Source: Orobanche coerulescens
Taxonomy: Eukaryota; Streptophyta; Magnoliopsida; Lamiales; Orobanchaceae
NCBI GenBank assembly: GCA_033398695.1
Contig: CM065804.1
Location: 40,439,501-40,503,500, forward strand
Length of the DNA stretch: 64,000 nt
Direction of reading: 5' to 3'
Under the pieces are notes generated by a model. That model saw only the letters and a program-made list of their open reading frames with translations, was not told the DNA's origin and did not search any database. A program made the translations under genes and the position numbers. Of the stretch, positions 34,795 through 46,372 are shown piece after piece (within the stretch, counting starts at the first letter, position 1; the number at the start of each line of letters is the position of its first letter).

Positions 34795-35610
34795 TGTTAT
34801 AATTTTAGCCCAACCCGGCCCGTTATAACATTTAATTTATCCAGCCCAAACCCGGCCCATAGCCCTTGGCAGCCCTCCTAATAGGAGCCGTCCGATCGAG
34901 ATAACTACACCTAATCTCGACCGTCCGACTCCCCTTATATAAACCTAACCCTAAACCCTACTCCCTCACTTCCCTTCTCACTGCGCTGTCACCCTCCTTT
35001 TCTTTCTTCTCTCCCGTGACCTTTCCTTCCCTGGTCAAACTCCACCCCCACTGCGATTTTTTGCTCCCGATTCTCACTACCTCCTCTCCCCCGTGAGCGA
35101 TTGAATATAACAATAAGGAATCCCGTGACATCCTCCGATTCCCTCCTTGTGTGTATAAAAGGCGCGGCTGGGGGGGCTGGAGTTAGGGAGGAGAAATACA
35201 CCGAAATATCCGAGTGAATCGAGTGAATAGAAGTACCCTTACTCTTTCTGTGTGAGCCGTGAGTCGGGTTGTGAGGGATTCGGGTTCGTGAGGTTCTGGG
35301 TTTTGAAGGTGCTACCGGGCTTTGTGGCCGGACGGCGGTGGTTTGGCATTCCTCCTATGTGGAAACATATTCTTGGTGTCAATTGCTAGGGTTTCGGAAG
35401 ATCTGAGCCTACACATCACGTTCCGAAAAGGGGGTTTTCTTGATCCTAATTTATCTCCGTTTATATTGCTTTTCTTGGTGATTTTGTGCAATATATTATA
35501 CATATATATATATATATATATTTGTTATATATATATTTTCTGGAGTTTATACATATATATTATATATATTTGTTATATATATAAATATATATCTGCAGTA
35601 TACTTTATAT

Positions 35611-35648
<38 letters not shown>

Positions 35649-36011
35649 CACACATACGTGCAGTAGCCTATATATATTATATATATTATATATATTAGTT
35701 ATATATATATATAATTATATATAATATATTCCAGTTTTTCGTATTCCAATAGTTTGGTTATTATCATTATCGTTGCTAACCTGGAATCGGATATTTGTGT
35801 TTCAGATTTGTTCTGGACGTTGTGATATATATCGGCTGCATTTGTTCGGGTTTATAGGATACTTATATTGGTTATATTTATAGGTTCATTTGTTGGCCTG
35901 TAATCCTTAACCCCTATCCCGTAGAATATAATTGTAATAGTTATATTCGTTTAATCCGCTTGTATTATCGATTCTGTTTTTCGCCACAATCATACGACAC
36001 GATACCCAACA
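34795..36011 (+). repeat. 3' LTR of the gag-only copia element
   Basis: 1217 bp, TGTTATAATTTT to CCCAACA, closely similar to the 5' LTR apart from microsatellite length. The same site II, TATA and telo-box block lies at 34807-34961. Confidence 0.9.
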
Positions 36012-36741
36012 CCGATCAAAACATAAACTCAATAAGCCTTAAAAAATAATCAGGATAAATTATTCAATCAAAATAGTATTCATCATTTCAATGAACCAAA
36101 ACCAATTACATCTTATTGGGATTTAATGAGTATGGCCAAGTGAATAGAAGAAAATCAGGAAAAAGTATTTTTGTTTGATAATACAAAATTTATTAAAAAA
36201 TTTCCGAATCTAAAATAAAACCTCAAAGGAAAGCTTTGCAAATAATATCCAAGAAAACTTTCAGCCATTTGTCATGAACTCTTTCTTGACAAAACACAAA
36301 ATGGCCTTGAGTCTTATCAAACCTTCTCCTGATATTTGAGTTTGATCCGAAGTAAAATGAAGGAGTTACAATCATTTTTATGAAAAATGCGATTTAGTCT
36401 ATACTGGGGTCCAAACCTTTGGACTTCTAAAATACGTAACAAAGCTTGAGAACGTTGATTTTAAGAACAAGAAAATCCTTTGGAAATGTTTTTCATTTAC
36501 ATTTTTTCCCTTTCATAAGAAAGGAACATAAAAATAGTATTTATAAAAATATTAGAGTTACCTCTGAGAATTAAGACATAATCAAACCTGAGGGGCAATT
36601 CTGCACTTTCAATTAAATGCCATAAACTCAAATCAACTGCAAATACTCTACCTACAATTTTTCCCTTGAAAAAGATTAACCACTGCTGCAGGACAATAAC
36701 TTATATAAAGAAGCGGGCACTGTAAAGAAGATAAGATATTA
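36012..36741. other. Unassigned interval between copia and Harbinger elements
   Basis: 730 bp of AT-rich sequence without ORFs or repeats that I recognise. It ends at the TTA trinucleotide next to the Harbinger terminus. Confidence 0.4.
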
Positions 36742-36900
36742 GGGGGGGTTTGGTTCATGGAAAAGGCTGGAAAAGGAAAAGGAAAAAGAAAAGGAAAAGG
36801 AAAAAGAAAAGGAAAAAGAAAAGGAAACTGAAACTTTCAAACCTGTTTGCTTGGCAAGCCTCGAAAAGGAATTCCTTTTCCATTTCCTCTTTGGTTCAAA
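36742..36900. repeat. Terminal inverted repeat and subterminal purine block of the Harbinger element
   Basis: After the G-rich terminus comes a (GGAAAA)n-like purine tract (36770-36835) and then a perfect palindrome AAAAGGAATTCCTTTT near 36864-36879, followed by pyrimidine-rich sequence. The purine and pyrimidine blocks could pair as a subterminal hairpin. Confidence 0.6.
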
Positions 36901-37190
36901 AAATGTAACTATGAAATTGATTTTACATTTAACTAGTTTTTTTTAAAATTTATCAATTCATATACAATTATTAACAAAAATTTGCATCAATAAACACATT
37001 TCTGAAATACAAACCAACCATAATTCCACAAATAGTGTTTCATAATTCTAAAATACATACCCAGTCATAGTTTTAAAAGATTATTTAGACATACCAAACC
37101 ATAATTCCAAAAAAAAAAAAGATGTTCAAAGTTTAAGTAACATGTAAACTTCATTCTTCCAGCATAAACTTTACCCATTTTTCTCATCTC

Positions 37191-37307
37191 TCACCTTCTA
37201 ATTTCCAGGAAAGTCATCACGGCTTCCGGATCGCGTGTTATTTTCCGGATTACTTTAAATCTATCTAAGGTAGAGAGTGAGGTCATCTTATCAATTTCAA
37301 GGGTAAC
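37191..37307 (-). pseudogene. C-terminus of the Harbinger Myb/SANT-like gene
   Basis: Minus-strand frame that continues the Myb/SANT-like protein from 50264 after the Athila-type insertion (shared gtaac at both junctions). It encodes about 35 residues including TSLSTLDRFKVIRKI and ends in a TGA at 37191-37193. Confidence 0.65.
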
Positions 37308-39163
37308 TGATGACCAAATTAAAACTCGCAAGTGTACGAATCGCTTTTGTAGGTAGCGACAAGTAACTCCGAGGTCGATCTCACAAGGAGTTGGAAATGG
37401 TTTTTTTTTTTAAATCCCCCCACCCCTTTTCCTTACAATGAGAATCGAACCCAGGACCTCTAAGTCTCTGGAAGGCTCCCCAACCACTAAGCCATTCGAT
37501 GTTCTCAGGACTTGGAAATGGTTTGAAATTCAATAATGTTCGGCAAATAGTCGAATTAACAAAAGTAAAGTAAAATACACCAATAGTTTTATAGGATTAC
37601 AATCACAAACGCAGAAAATTAAAATAAACAAAACGTTAACAACACCGAATTAATGGTTGGATAATTAAGATATTACAATTATGAGAATGATATGGGAGTT
37701 TAGAATCACCGACACACACGTAATCAATTATTAGTTCCGATACTCAAAGAAATAAGGTTTGGAATTATCGATTGCTCACGATTAAAAGAATTCCGTTTGA
37801 TGGCAGTAATTCTAAAAATCACGATTGTTCTTTTCGAAAATAAGAGACAATCCTTTGATGGGGATGAATCCCTAACTAATAATCGATTAACCAACTACTT
37901 TTGATGAGGTAAATCGCTAAAAGATCGCGTAAAAAAGTTTGGAACATTAACAATCGCTTCTATCAGGTCGTTTGATGGCGGACTCCGAAAAAACCCTCGT
38001 TTTGACAATAATAACAACTATGAAATAGGTTTGATGATCTAAATCAAAAGTTCTTATGCGAAGAACAAACAAAGAGGAACAATCCCAAACTCTACCCGGA
38101 AAATCAATTGAAACTAATAATCGACAATATGTGTGTGGCTCAATCCAAAAATCCATATGAAAAGATTAGCTACACATGATTATTTCAACAATAATAGTGA
38201 AAATCGTAAAACAAAACATGGTAGAAACTTCCCTTGTAAAAGCCGAAATCGAATTCCCGATGAAGGTTTGATGTTCTTCCTTCAAGAACTCATAACAAAT
38301 GATACAAGGAATTATAATCACTCACAAATGTATTTTTCAAAATGATGAACATACAAGGAATATGATAAAATAAAGTCTCTCTTTTTCTCCCTTTTTGGTG
38401 TTTTCTCCACAAATCTTGTGTTTTTCCACACACTATATCTCACAAGATCAGAATATCCCCTCTTTAGGTCCCCAAGACCTTTTTATAAAGCCAAAAAACC
38501 AAGAAAATCCCTCCAAATCGTGTAAAAATGTCAATGAAAAGGTCATGCACCGAAAAGTGACAGGGCCCGTGTCAGATGACACGACCCGTGTCGAACTGTC
38601 CTGGAAACGCAAAAGTTCACTGTCCAATGGACCCAGCCGTGTCCTGTGACACGGCCCGTGTCGAACTGCTCTAGAAACGAAAATCTCATTGGATTCGTGA
38701 CCCAGCCGTGTCGTATGACACGGTCGACTTGCCTGACGCGTCCCGGGTCGTGTCTTCTTGTTTTGACTCCAATTTTTGGTCTTTTTCAGCTTGATCTTTC
38801 GTTTTTGCATCAATACACCTCAGAATTTAGCCTATGATATACCGTTTCGAAGCTAATTTCACGAGGATCTATATCAATAAAGAACACATCCAAATTCAGA
38901 GTGATGATTCTGGAATTTAGAAAATACGACCGATGTTGCTTCGTTTTTCATCGCTCGAGCTATATTTTTGCTCCTGACTTGCTATTGATCGTCATAAACT
39001 CAAATATTGGCCATAAAAGTGCATATTTCACCATAATCTTCGTCCGGATACCTACAAAACAAAAGCACAACATACCATGCTTAAAAAGAGAAAAAACACT
39101 TAAAAACAAACAAAAGCGCGACTCAATAGAACAGAATGAGACGATCAAAAAATCGACTCATCA
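37308..39163 (-). repeat. 3' LTR of the Athila/Tat-type element
   Basis: 1856 bp. It differs from the 5' LTR mainly by the ~120-bp SINE insertion at 37391-37524 and by scattered transitions. The minus-strand start is TGATGAGTCG next to a polypurine tract (GTTTGGGGGGATT, 39164-39176). Confidence 0.9.
37404..37511 (-). mobile_element. Short tRNA-derived SINE
   Basis: Minus strand begins GTCCTGAGAACATCG and has an RNA polymerase III box A (TGGCTTAGTGG, 37484-37494), a box B (GGGTTCGATTCTC, 37440-37452) and an A-tail (plus-strand T-run from 37401). A 13-bp target duplication ttggaaatggttt flanks it (37391-37403 and 37512-37524). The 5' LTR of the host element lacks it at the matching site. The body is only ~108 bp, with little sequence beyond the tRNA-related head. 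Confidence 0.85.
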
Positions 39164-39707
39164 AATCCCCCCAAACCTAAACTTTGCTTGTACCCAAGTA
39201 AAAATAAATAAAACACACGACAAAGAAAACAAGAAGGATTGAATAATCAAGTTAATCATCGGGTATACATACAATCAACTGGGAATGTAAAAGTATCATA
39301 AAGTCTCATAACTCGTGGAAGCGTAAACTCACAAATGAATGGATAGCAATGGCACTTAATCTAACATGCAAGAAAAGAATGTAATTTTATCGATTCACTC
39401 ATCTCTCAAGTGTTTAGATAGGTCAATACGCTCAGCTCGATTCGAATGGACAGTTCTACTATATGCTTGCACTTATTCTCTTCATCAATCGCATCAATAT
39501 TCACAAAACACGAGTCACAGGGTCTTACTTTTGGTTGTAACGGTGTTGTGGCTCAGGTTGGGAAAATTTGGCTAGTAGTTACAAGTTCAGTCCAAGTAGA
39601 GCATATACGATCCTCACAAATATGAAATAAACACTCAAAGCGATCATTCTACTTCAATTCTCTCGTATATATATATATATATATATATATTTTCTTCTAG
39701 GCCTTGT
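39164..39707 (-). other. 3' untranslated region of the Athila/Tat-type element
   Basis: Non-coding sequence between the 3' LTR and the nested copia. Minus strand contains the polypurine tract next to the LTR and a conserved-looking block around 39510-39560 (CCCAACCTGAGCCACAACAC). (TA)n at 39665-39690. Confidence 0.6.
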
Positions 39708-41655
39708 TGTTGGGATTCGGTGCCTAAAACGAAGGCCCAGCGGAAGCGGTAAAATGAAAATTAATTCGATCCGAATCCCTACGAGGATCGATCGAGCTAC
39801 GTATATACGAATATCAAAACGAATTCACAAGAGATATAGAAACTCACCCTTGTAGTCCATTGATTAGATGGATAACCTTCTCTTGAGCTATTCCCCAAGC
39901 TTTGCTTGATCTCTACATATCCAATCCGCTCCAAGCCCTTGAACGATCCAACGCCGAAAGCACCGCGTCTCTACTTGCCACGCGCCGGAAAAACGACCGG
40001 AATAACAACACTTGATAAACCTCCAAGGTTACGGCTAGAATCAAGTGAAGAAGCTTTTATTATTACACTCTAAGTGTATAATATATCTCTCAATAATTTT
40101 TCTCTAAGAAAATGTGAATGAACACAAAACAAAGTTTTCTCTTCCCTCTCTCTTGAATGAATCTGCCGTGAGTCTCAACAAGGAGAAGAGAAAGAGAGTT
40201 TTTATTTTGGTCTTCAAAATCATTCACAAGATAATGTCTCCCACAAAATCTCCTTTTTCCCTTATTATAAGAGATATGAAATCTCATATGTCACAAGTCT
40301 TCCAACAAGAAAACAAGACTATGATCAAGGTAAGAAATCAAGGTGGGGGCCGGCCTCTAGAAGAAATCGTACGAGTTCGGTTCGTTTCGGACTCCCAAGA
40401 GTCCAAACAGATAAACTCCGATTCCGTTCCGATGTATTTATATCGATTAATTAATCATATCAAATACATGATAACATAATTAATTTCTCCAATAAATAAT
40501 TATATTCACGAATTAAATTGATCATCCAGTAATTTATTTAATCCATTAGGCCGTAAATCAATTTATCCAATAAATCGATTTAGACATCCAATGTCCCAAA
40601 TTAGATATCCAATATCTAATATTCATAATGAGAGATTAAGCTCGATTCATTCCGTCGTCAATCCTAATGCGCGACTCGGTAGGTCCGTCTCAGTCAGCAA
40701 TGGGAGGAACCAAAGAGTAGTAGCACCACCTAGCCAGCCTGGTGGCCTACACTGCACTCTGATCGAGAACGAATGATTGGGATCATTCAAGAACCATTCG
40801 TCGTGAATACCAAGAACGTATAAACCCTTCTTTCAAATGTCCCGATCAAGTTATAGGGTCACGGTCGTCAAACCCCATCATGCTTGACGCTATGCATGCG
40901 TTAATGCAAATCGAGATCATCGAGCTCTCGTGTATCTAATACAGCCAGCTCCAATGCTTTGGCCAAAGACTTATGATCTCATCTGCCAATAACCGCATAG
41001 GACATATAACCCGTTCACTAACAGGAGAAAGAATTCTATCTTGGTATTTAGTAGGACCTGCTACTTACCCATCAAGACGCACGTCGAGGTTGACCCCCGC
41101 CTTCCGGTTTATAGGGTCGAACTACTCTAATGAAAATCTTGACGTCACAAGCACATCCCTACTAAATTCTCAAGTCGAAGGTTCACGAATACCTATCACA
41201 ACCTTTCGATTCCATCATTGACTGTCCCGGAGTGAAATTCGTGTGACTAATCGAGGGTGAGTCGGTTCGAGTATACTAATCTAATTAGTATACCTATAAT
41301 GTGTGCTCCCACTAACCATTAGTGTTCGACAGGCACTCTCCTTGTCAAAGAACACGTCATACAAGTCTTCACATAAACTTAACGCCCAGTCAAGTTTCAT
41401 CGACTTGCGAACGATTAAGTATTTGAGCTATAAACCTTTCCAGTGCCGACCCCTTTATCCAATAAGGAGTGGAACGTTTTGCTCTCAAATACACGGACTA
41501 GTTTTTCTATGTATATTTACGAGTTAGGAATGCCAATAACTACCAGTAAATAAAAAAAACATCCATTGCCTTATATATTGATGATTTACATAATAACAAG
41601 TACAATGCCCTCACTCAACATCCTCTGAGTGGCATTCGAGGGCATACTCCTAAAA
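39708..41655 (-). repeat. 3' LTR of the nested truncated copia
   Basis: About 1948 bp; minus strand starts TTTTAGGAGTATGCCCTCG (the solo LTR relative starts TGTTATGAATATGCC, so the usual TG is probably mutated) and ends CCGAATCCCAACA. No genes. Confidence 0.75.
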
Positions 41656-41670
41656 ATCTCCCACTTGCAC

Positions 41671-43225
41671 TCAATGCCACACACTATGGTATCTAATACC
41701 CATGTTCTCCAGATGACGCTCCAAGCTAGTCTGAGAAAGTGGCTTGGTCAGTGGATCGGCGACGTTGTCGGCCGAGTCTACTCTGTGCAGCACAATATAT
41801 CCCTTGCGAACAAATTCTCTTACGAGATGATACTTCCTCTCAATATGTTTAGTGCTGTTGTGAAACCTTGACTCCTTGGCCTGCGATACAGCTTCGTCGT
41901 TGTCGCAGTACAGCGGAACAGGCAGCTCAACACATGGTATCACTTGAAGTTCTCCCAGAAACTTCTTAATCCAGAACCCTTCCTTGGAAGCCTCCGAGGC
42001 TGCTTGATACTCAGCCTGACAGGTGGAATCAGCAGTCGCGCTTTTCTTGGCGCTACGCCAAGATACTGCTCCTCCATTAAGAGTAAATATGTAGTCAGAA
42101 GTAGACATCGAGTCATCCTTCAGTCCTTGGAAGTCCGAATCAGTGAATCCCACCACATCCAATTCTCCACCTCCATACATCAGAACTATATCTCTAGTCC
42201 TTCTCAAGTACTTGAGAACGTTCTTTACGGCAGTCCAATGTTCCCTAACTGGGTTTGCCTGAAACCTACTCACCACGCTTACAGCATGCACGATGTCAGG
42301 TCTTGTACACAACATAGCATAAATAAGGCTACCCAAGGCCGAAGCATATGGTATATTACTCATTTCCTTTCGTTGTTCCTCACTTTGAGGACACATCTTC
42401 AAGGAGAGTTTTATTCCATGTTGCATCGGTAGGAACCCTCTTTTAGAATCATCAATCTTAAATCGCTTTAAGATCTTATCTATATAGAGGGCTTGGGAAA
42501 GGACTATTGTTCTCTTCGCTCTATCCCGGTAGAGTCGAATTTCAAGAATATAGGTTGCTTCTCCCAAGTATTTCATGGAGAAATTACTCGAAAGCCAAGC
42601 TTTTATAGAACTGAGCATTCCCACATCATTTCCTATTAGTAGAATATCATCCACATATAGTACTAAGAATGCGATCTTGCTTCCACTAACCCTCTTGTAT
42701 ACACAAGGTTCCTCTTCATTTTGAACGAAGTCAAACTCTTTGACCGCCTTGTCAAAACGAAGGTTCCAACTATGCGACGCTTGCTTCAGTCCATAAATGG
42801 AACGCTGAAGTTTGCACACTTTCTGAATATCGACTTCGGACACAAAGCCTTTAGGCTGCTCCATATAGATTTCCTCCTCGAGGAATCCATTAAGGAAAGC
42901 CGTCTTTACGTCCATTTGCCATATCTCATAATCGTGGTAGGCAGCTATAGCAAGCATCATGCGAATAGACTTGATCATGGCTACGGGCGAGAAGGTATCA
43001 TGGTAATCGATCCCTTCCTTCTGGGTATAACCCTTTGCCACAAGCCTGGCCTTATATGCGTCAACCTTGCGATCACCATCAGTCTTTTTCTTGTACATCC
43101 ACTTGTTCCCAATAGGCACTATGCCCTTGGGGCGGTCTACTAGAGTCCAGACCTGATTGACATGCATTGAGTATATCTCAGCTTCCATAGCTTCACGCCA
43201 TTTCGCGGAGTCTACATCCACCATC
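41671..43225 (-). CDS. Copia reverse transcriptase-RNase H (intact but N-terminally truncated)
   Basis: Uninterrupted ORF (open to 43263, 530 codons). It starts within the linker before RT ([18 protein letters not shown]), followed by [43 protein letters not shown], the catalytic [10 protein letters not shown], then [14 protein letters not shown] and the RNase H with [24 protein letters not shown] and [12 protein letters not shown]. It ends with the usual [11 protein letters not shown] tail before the polypurine tract. It copies RNA to DNA and degrades the RNA strand. Protease and integrase are absent, so it cannot act alone. The lack of stops sets it apart from its neighbours and suggests a younger insertion. 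Confidence 0.9.
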
Positions 43226-44665
43226 GCTTGTAAGTATAACAGGTAGGTGGCATGCCTTCCCAAAAACTAGGCGATACGGGCTCATTCCAATCGGAGTTTT
43301 GTAAGCCGTGCGATATGCCCATAAGGCGTCATTCAACTTCAATGCCCAATCTTTCCTTGTCGGCTTCACTGTCTTCTCAAGTATTGCCTTTATCTGTCGA
43401 TTACTCACTTCAACTTGCCCGGAAGTTTGTGGATGGTAAGCCGTCGCGACCTTATGCATCACGCTATACTTCTTGAGCAACCCTGCAAGTTGTCTGTTGC
43501 AAAAGTGTGTGCCTCTATCGCTAATCACAGCTCTAGGCGTCCCAAACCTGCAAAAAATCACATCCTTAAAGAAATTGGAAACCACATTAGCATTGTTACT
43601 CCGGGTTGGAATTGCTTCCACCCACTTAGAAACGTAATCCACAACAACTAAAATATATTCAAAGCCAAAGGAAGGTATAAAGGGACCCATGAAATCAACT
43701 CCCCAAACATCAAAAAGTTCTACTACAAGATTGTTCGTCAACGGTATCTCATTTCTTTTGCTTATGTTCCCCGTTTGTTGACAATGATTGCAACTCTTGC
43801 AATAGGAATAAGCGTCCTTAAATAATGTCGGCCAATAGAATCCAGATTGAAGAACTTTGTGTGCCGTTTTCTTCACACTAAAATATCCCCCACAGTGCAA
43901 GTCATGACAAAATGACAAGATGCTCTTGTAATCTTCTTCCGGGATACAACGTCGAAATACTTGATTGGCCCCCAACTTGAATAAGTAGGGGTCGTCCCAG
44001 TAGTAATGCCTGCACATGGAAATAAATCTCTTCTTCCCCTGAAAGGTCATGTCAGGCTGTAAAACACTACTAACAATATAATTAACAATATCGGCATACC
44101 AAGGTGTCTTAGTCACACCAAACAATTGCTCGTAAGGGAAAGTCTCAATAATTGGCAAGGAGCTATCGAGCTTAAAATTATCACCTTCGGTTAATCTAGA
44201 TAGATGGTCGGCAACCACATTTTCAGAACCCTTTTTATCCTTAAACTCTAAGTTAAATTCTTGCAACAAAAGAACCCACCGAATCAATCTTGGCTTTGCA
44301 TCGGATTTTGTTAACAAATATTTTAATGCAGCGTGATCCGTATGCACAATTACTTTCGAACCAACCAAATAGAATCGAAACTTGTCTAAAGAAAACACAA
44401 CAGCTAAAAACTCTTTTTCGGTGGTGGTATAATTGGCCTGAGCTTCATCGAGTGTTTTGCTAGCATAATAAATTACATGGAAAAATTTATTCACTCTCTG
44501 CCCGAAAAAGGCACCAATAGCAAAGTCAGACGTGTCGCACATAATTTCAAATGGTAAAGACCAATCGGGTGCAACAACAATAGGCGCGAAAGTCAACTTA
44601 TCTTTCAAAGCATTAAAACCAACCAAACATTCCTTGGTGAAATCGAACTTAGTATCCGTACACAA
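43226..44665 (-). pseudogene. RNase H and integrase of the Athila/Tat-type element
   Basis: Minus-strand ORF of ~480 residues: RNase H ([56 protein letters not shown]), then the integrase zinc region ([11 protein letters not shown] ... [14 protein letters not shown]), the DDE core ([36 protein letters not shown]) and the end of the catalytic fold ([16 protein letters not shown]). After HLPV the frame runs into copia sequence, so the C-terminal domain is lost. One zinc histidine position reads tyrosine (GGYF). The first ~70 codons connect to RT across one stop at 44747-44749. Confidence 0.85.
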
Positions 44666-44749
44666 AAGGTTACTTAAGGGGCGGGCAATTTTCGAAAAAT
44701 CTTTAATGAAACGCCTATAAAACCCAGCATGCCCTAAGAAGCTTCGAAC

Positions 44750-45373
44750 TTATTTTACACACGAAAGCGGAGGTAATTTAACAATTAAATCAACTTTAGC
44801 CTTATCAACCTCCATTCCCTTATTAGAAACCACATGACCCAAAACAAGCCCTTGTTTAACCATGAAATGACTCTTTTCCCAACTAAGTGTAAGATTACAC
44901 TCAATAGATCGTTCGAGCACAACAGTCAAATTATGTAAACAATCATCAAAAGTAGTTCCAAACACAGAAAAATCATCCATGAATACTTCAATGGACTTTT
45001 CCAACAAGTCAGAGAATATGGAAAGCATGCACCTTTGAAAAGTAGCGAGAGCATTGCAAAGACCAAACGGCATCCTCCTAAAGGCAAAAGTGCCAAAAGG
45101 GCAAGTAAAAGTGGTCTTCTCTTGATCCTCCGGAGCAATGGGAATCTGATAGAAACCTGAAAGACCATCTAGAAAATAGTAATAATCATGCACAGCTAAA
45201 CGTTCCAACATTTTATCAACGAAAGGGAGGGGAAAATGATCTTTTTTCATTACGGCATTTAATTTCCGATAGTCAATGCACATTCTCCAACCAGTCACTA
45301 TTCTGGTGGGCACTAATTCATTTTTATCATTACGAACCACCGTTATTCCAGATTTCTTAGGCACTACATGCAC
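44750..45373 (-). pseudogene. Reverse transcriptase of the Athila/Tat-type element
   Basis: 207-residue minus-strand ORF with HVVPKKSGITVVRN, WRMCIDYRKLN, DGLSGFYQIPIAPEDQEKTTF, RRMPFGLCNA and the catalytic FMDDFSVFG, then GHVVSNKGMEVDKAKVDLI. In the same frame as the fragments on both sides, separated by single stops at 45380-45382 (family tryptophan position, inferred TGG to TAG) and 44747-44749. Pol synthesises element cDNA. Confidence 0.85.
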
Positions 45374-45382
45374 AGGACTAAC

Positions 45383-45709
45383 CTACTTACTGTCGGATAT
45401 CGGGTAGATGACTCCGACATCTAATAACTTCAAAACTTCCTTTTTAACTACATCGTGCATGTTCGGATTCAAACGCCTTTGAGCTTGCCTAACAGGTTTA
45501 ACATTATCCTCAAGAATTATTTTATGCATGCACCTACCAGGACTTATCCCCTTGATATCATAAATACTCCACCCAATCGCTTCCTTTAATTTAGTCAGAA
45601 CTTCTACTAATTTGTTTTCTTGCAAATGAGTTAATTCGGAAGAGACAATTGCAGGAGTGTCACTTTTGCCTAAGAAAATATATTTAAGATGTGCCGGAAG
45701 TTCTTTCAA
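45383..45709 (-). pseudogene. RT N-terminal linker of the Athila/Tat-type element
   Basis: 108-residue in-frame fragment with KELPAHLKYIFLG, GWSIYDIKGISPGRCMHKI and RRLNPNMHDVVKKEVLKLL, the conserved segment just before the RT domain in this lineage. Stops at 45713-45715 and 45380-45382 bound it. Confidence 0.8.
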
Positions 45710-45715
45710 TTCAAG

Positions 45716-46030
45716 TTAGGGCGGAGTGATTTCAACGAGCTCCTCAAAATTTAATTCCAAAGGCATATTAAGATCGTCAACTTCATCAAATGGTTCGGAA
45801 TTATCTAGCAATGCAACATATTCTTCAATTTCTAAATTATTCAGCCCCATATCATGCTCAACGGTTAGAGCATCATGCAACGTGTCTCCTACATCATCAT
45901 GCAAATATGTATCATCAACCAAAGAATCAATGCAATCAATAAAATTACAATCATGGGCAGCATAAATATGAGAAGGGATAGGAGATGAACCGAACACGTC
46001 GATTTCCACCGTTTTGCCCAAGACGGTCAT
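45716..46030 (-). pseudogene. Acidic protease-RT spacer of the Athila/Tat-type element
   Basis: 104 residues in the pol frame, rich in Asp/Glu (EFDEV-like and DDVGD repeats), the spacer usually found between protease and RT in Athila/Tat elements. It has no catalytic motif. Confidence 0.65.
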
Positions 46031-46039
46031 GGTGACTTT

Positions 46040-46372
46040 TCATTCATCAACATCAATGATTGTTTTTGTTGTACGCATGAATGGCCATCCTAGAAGTATT
46101 GTCCCTTCACTTTCACTTGTTGCGAAATCACTCATCTCTAAGATAACAAAATCGGCCGGAATCACCAACTTGTCCACTTGCACTAATAGGTCTTCAATGA
46201 TTCCCTTGGGGTATTTCACCGACCTATCCGCCATTTGAAGAGTCATTCTTGTTGGTTTGATTCCCCCGAGTCCAAGCCGTAAATAAGTCGAGTATGGCAT
46301 GAGATTCACAATTTCTCCCAAATCGAGCATGCCACGAGCAACCTTTTTATCTCCCATAGTGATGTCAATCAT
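46040..46372 (-). pseudogene. Aspartic protease of the Athila/Tat-type element
   Basis: 110 residues with MLDLGEIVNLMPYSTYLRLGLG and, at the end, ILLGWPFMRTTKTIIDVDE, the two signatures of this lineage's protease. The active-site triplet is DLG; the following residues read EI where the family usually has AS, which may impair it. It lies one frame away from the upstream gag, so a frameshift occurs near 46370. Confidence 0.8.

Larger units (their letters stand above)
31774..36011 (+). mobile_element. Gag-only Ty1/copia element, complete with two LTRs
   Basis: Two LTRs (31774-33027 and 34795-36011) enclose a 1767-bp internal region with a tRNA-Met primer site, a copia gag, a 34-bp tandem repeat and a polypurine tract. 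No protease, integrase, RT or RNase H is present. The flanks tcgat (31769-31773) and ccgat (36012-36016) are a 5-bp target duplication with one mismatch. Such an element needs polymerase in trans. The gag reading frame has three early stops. Confidence 0.85.
39708..43225 (-). mobile_element. Truncated Ty1/copia element nested in the Athila/Tat-type element
   Basis: 3' LTR (39708-41655), polypurine tract (41656-41667, AAGTGGGAGAT on the minus strand) and the RT-RNase H end of pol. The 5' LTR, gag, protease and integrase are missing. At about 43225 the copia frame joins directly to gypsy integrase sequence, so a deletion removed the copia 5' part and the gypsy integrase C-terminus. The LTR is related to the solo LTR at 51615-53480. 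Confidence 0.85.

Noticed and set aside
39164..39707. Envelope-like gene sometimes found after pol in Athila elements
   Set aside because: No ORF with membrane segments remains here; the interval is short and non-coding.
41944..42432. 162-codon plus-strand ORF opposite the copia RT
   Set aside because: Shadow of the minus-strand RT-RNase H, which has clear catalytic motifs.
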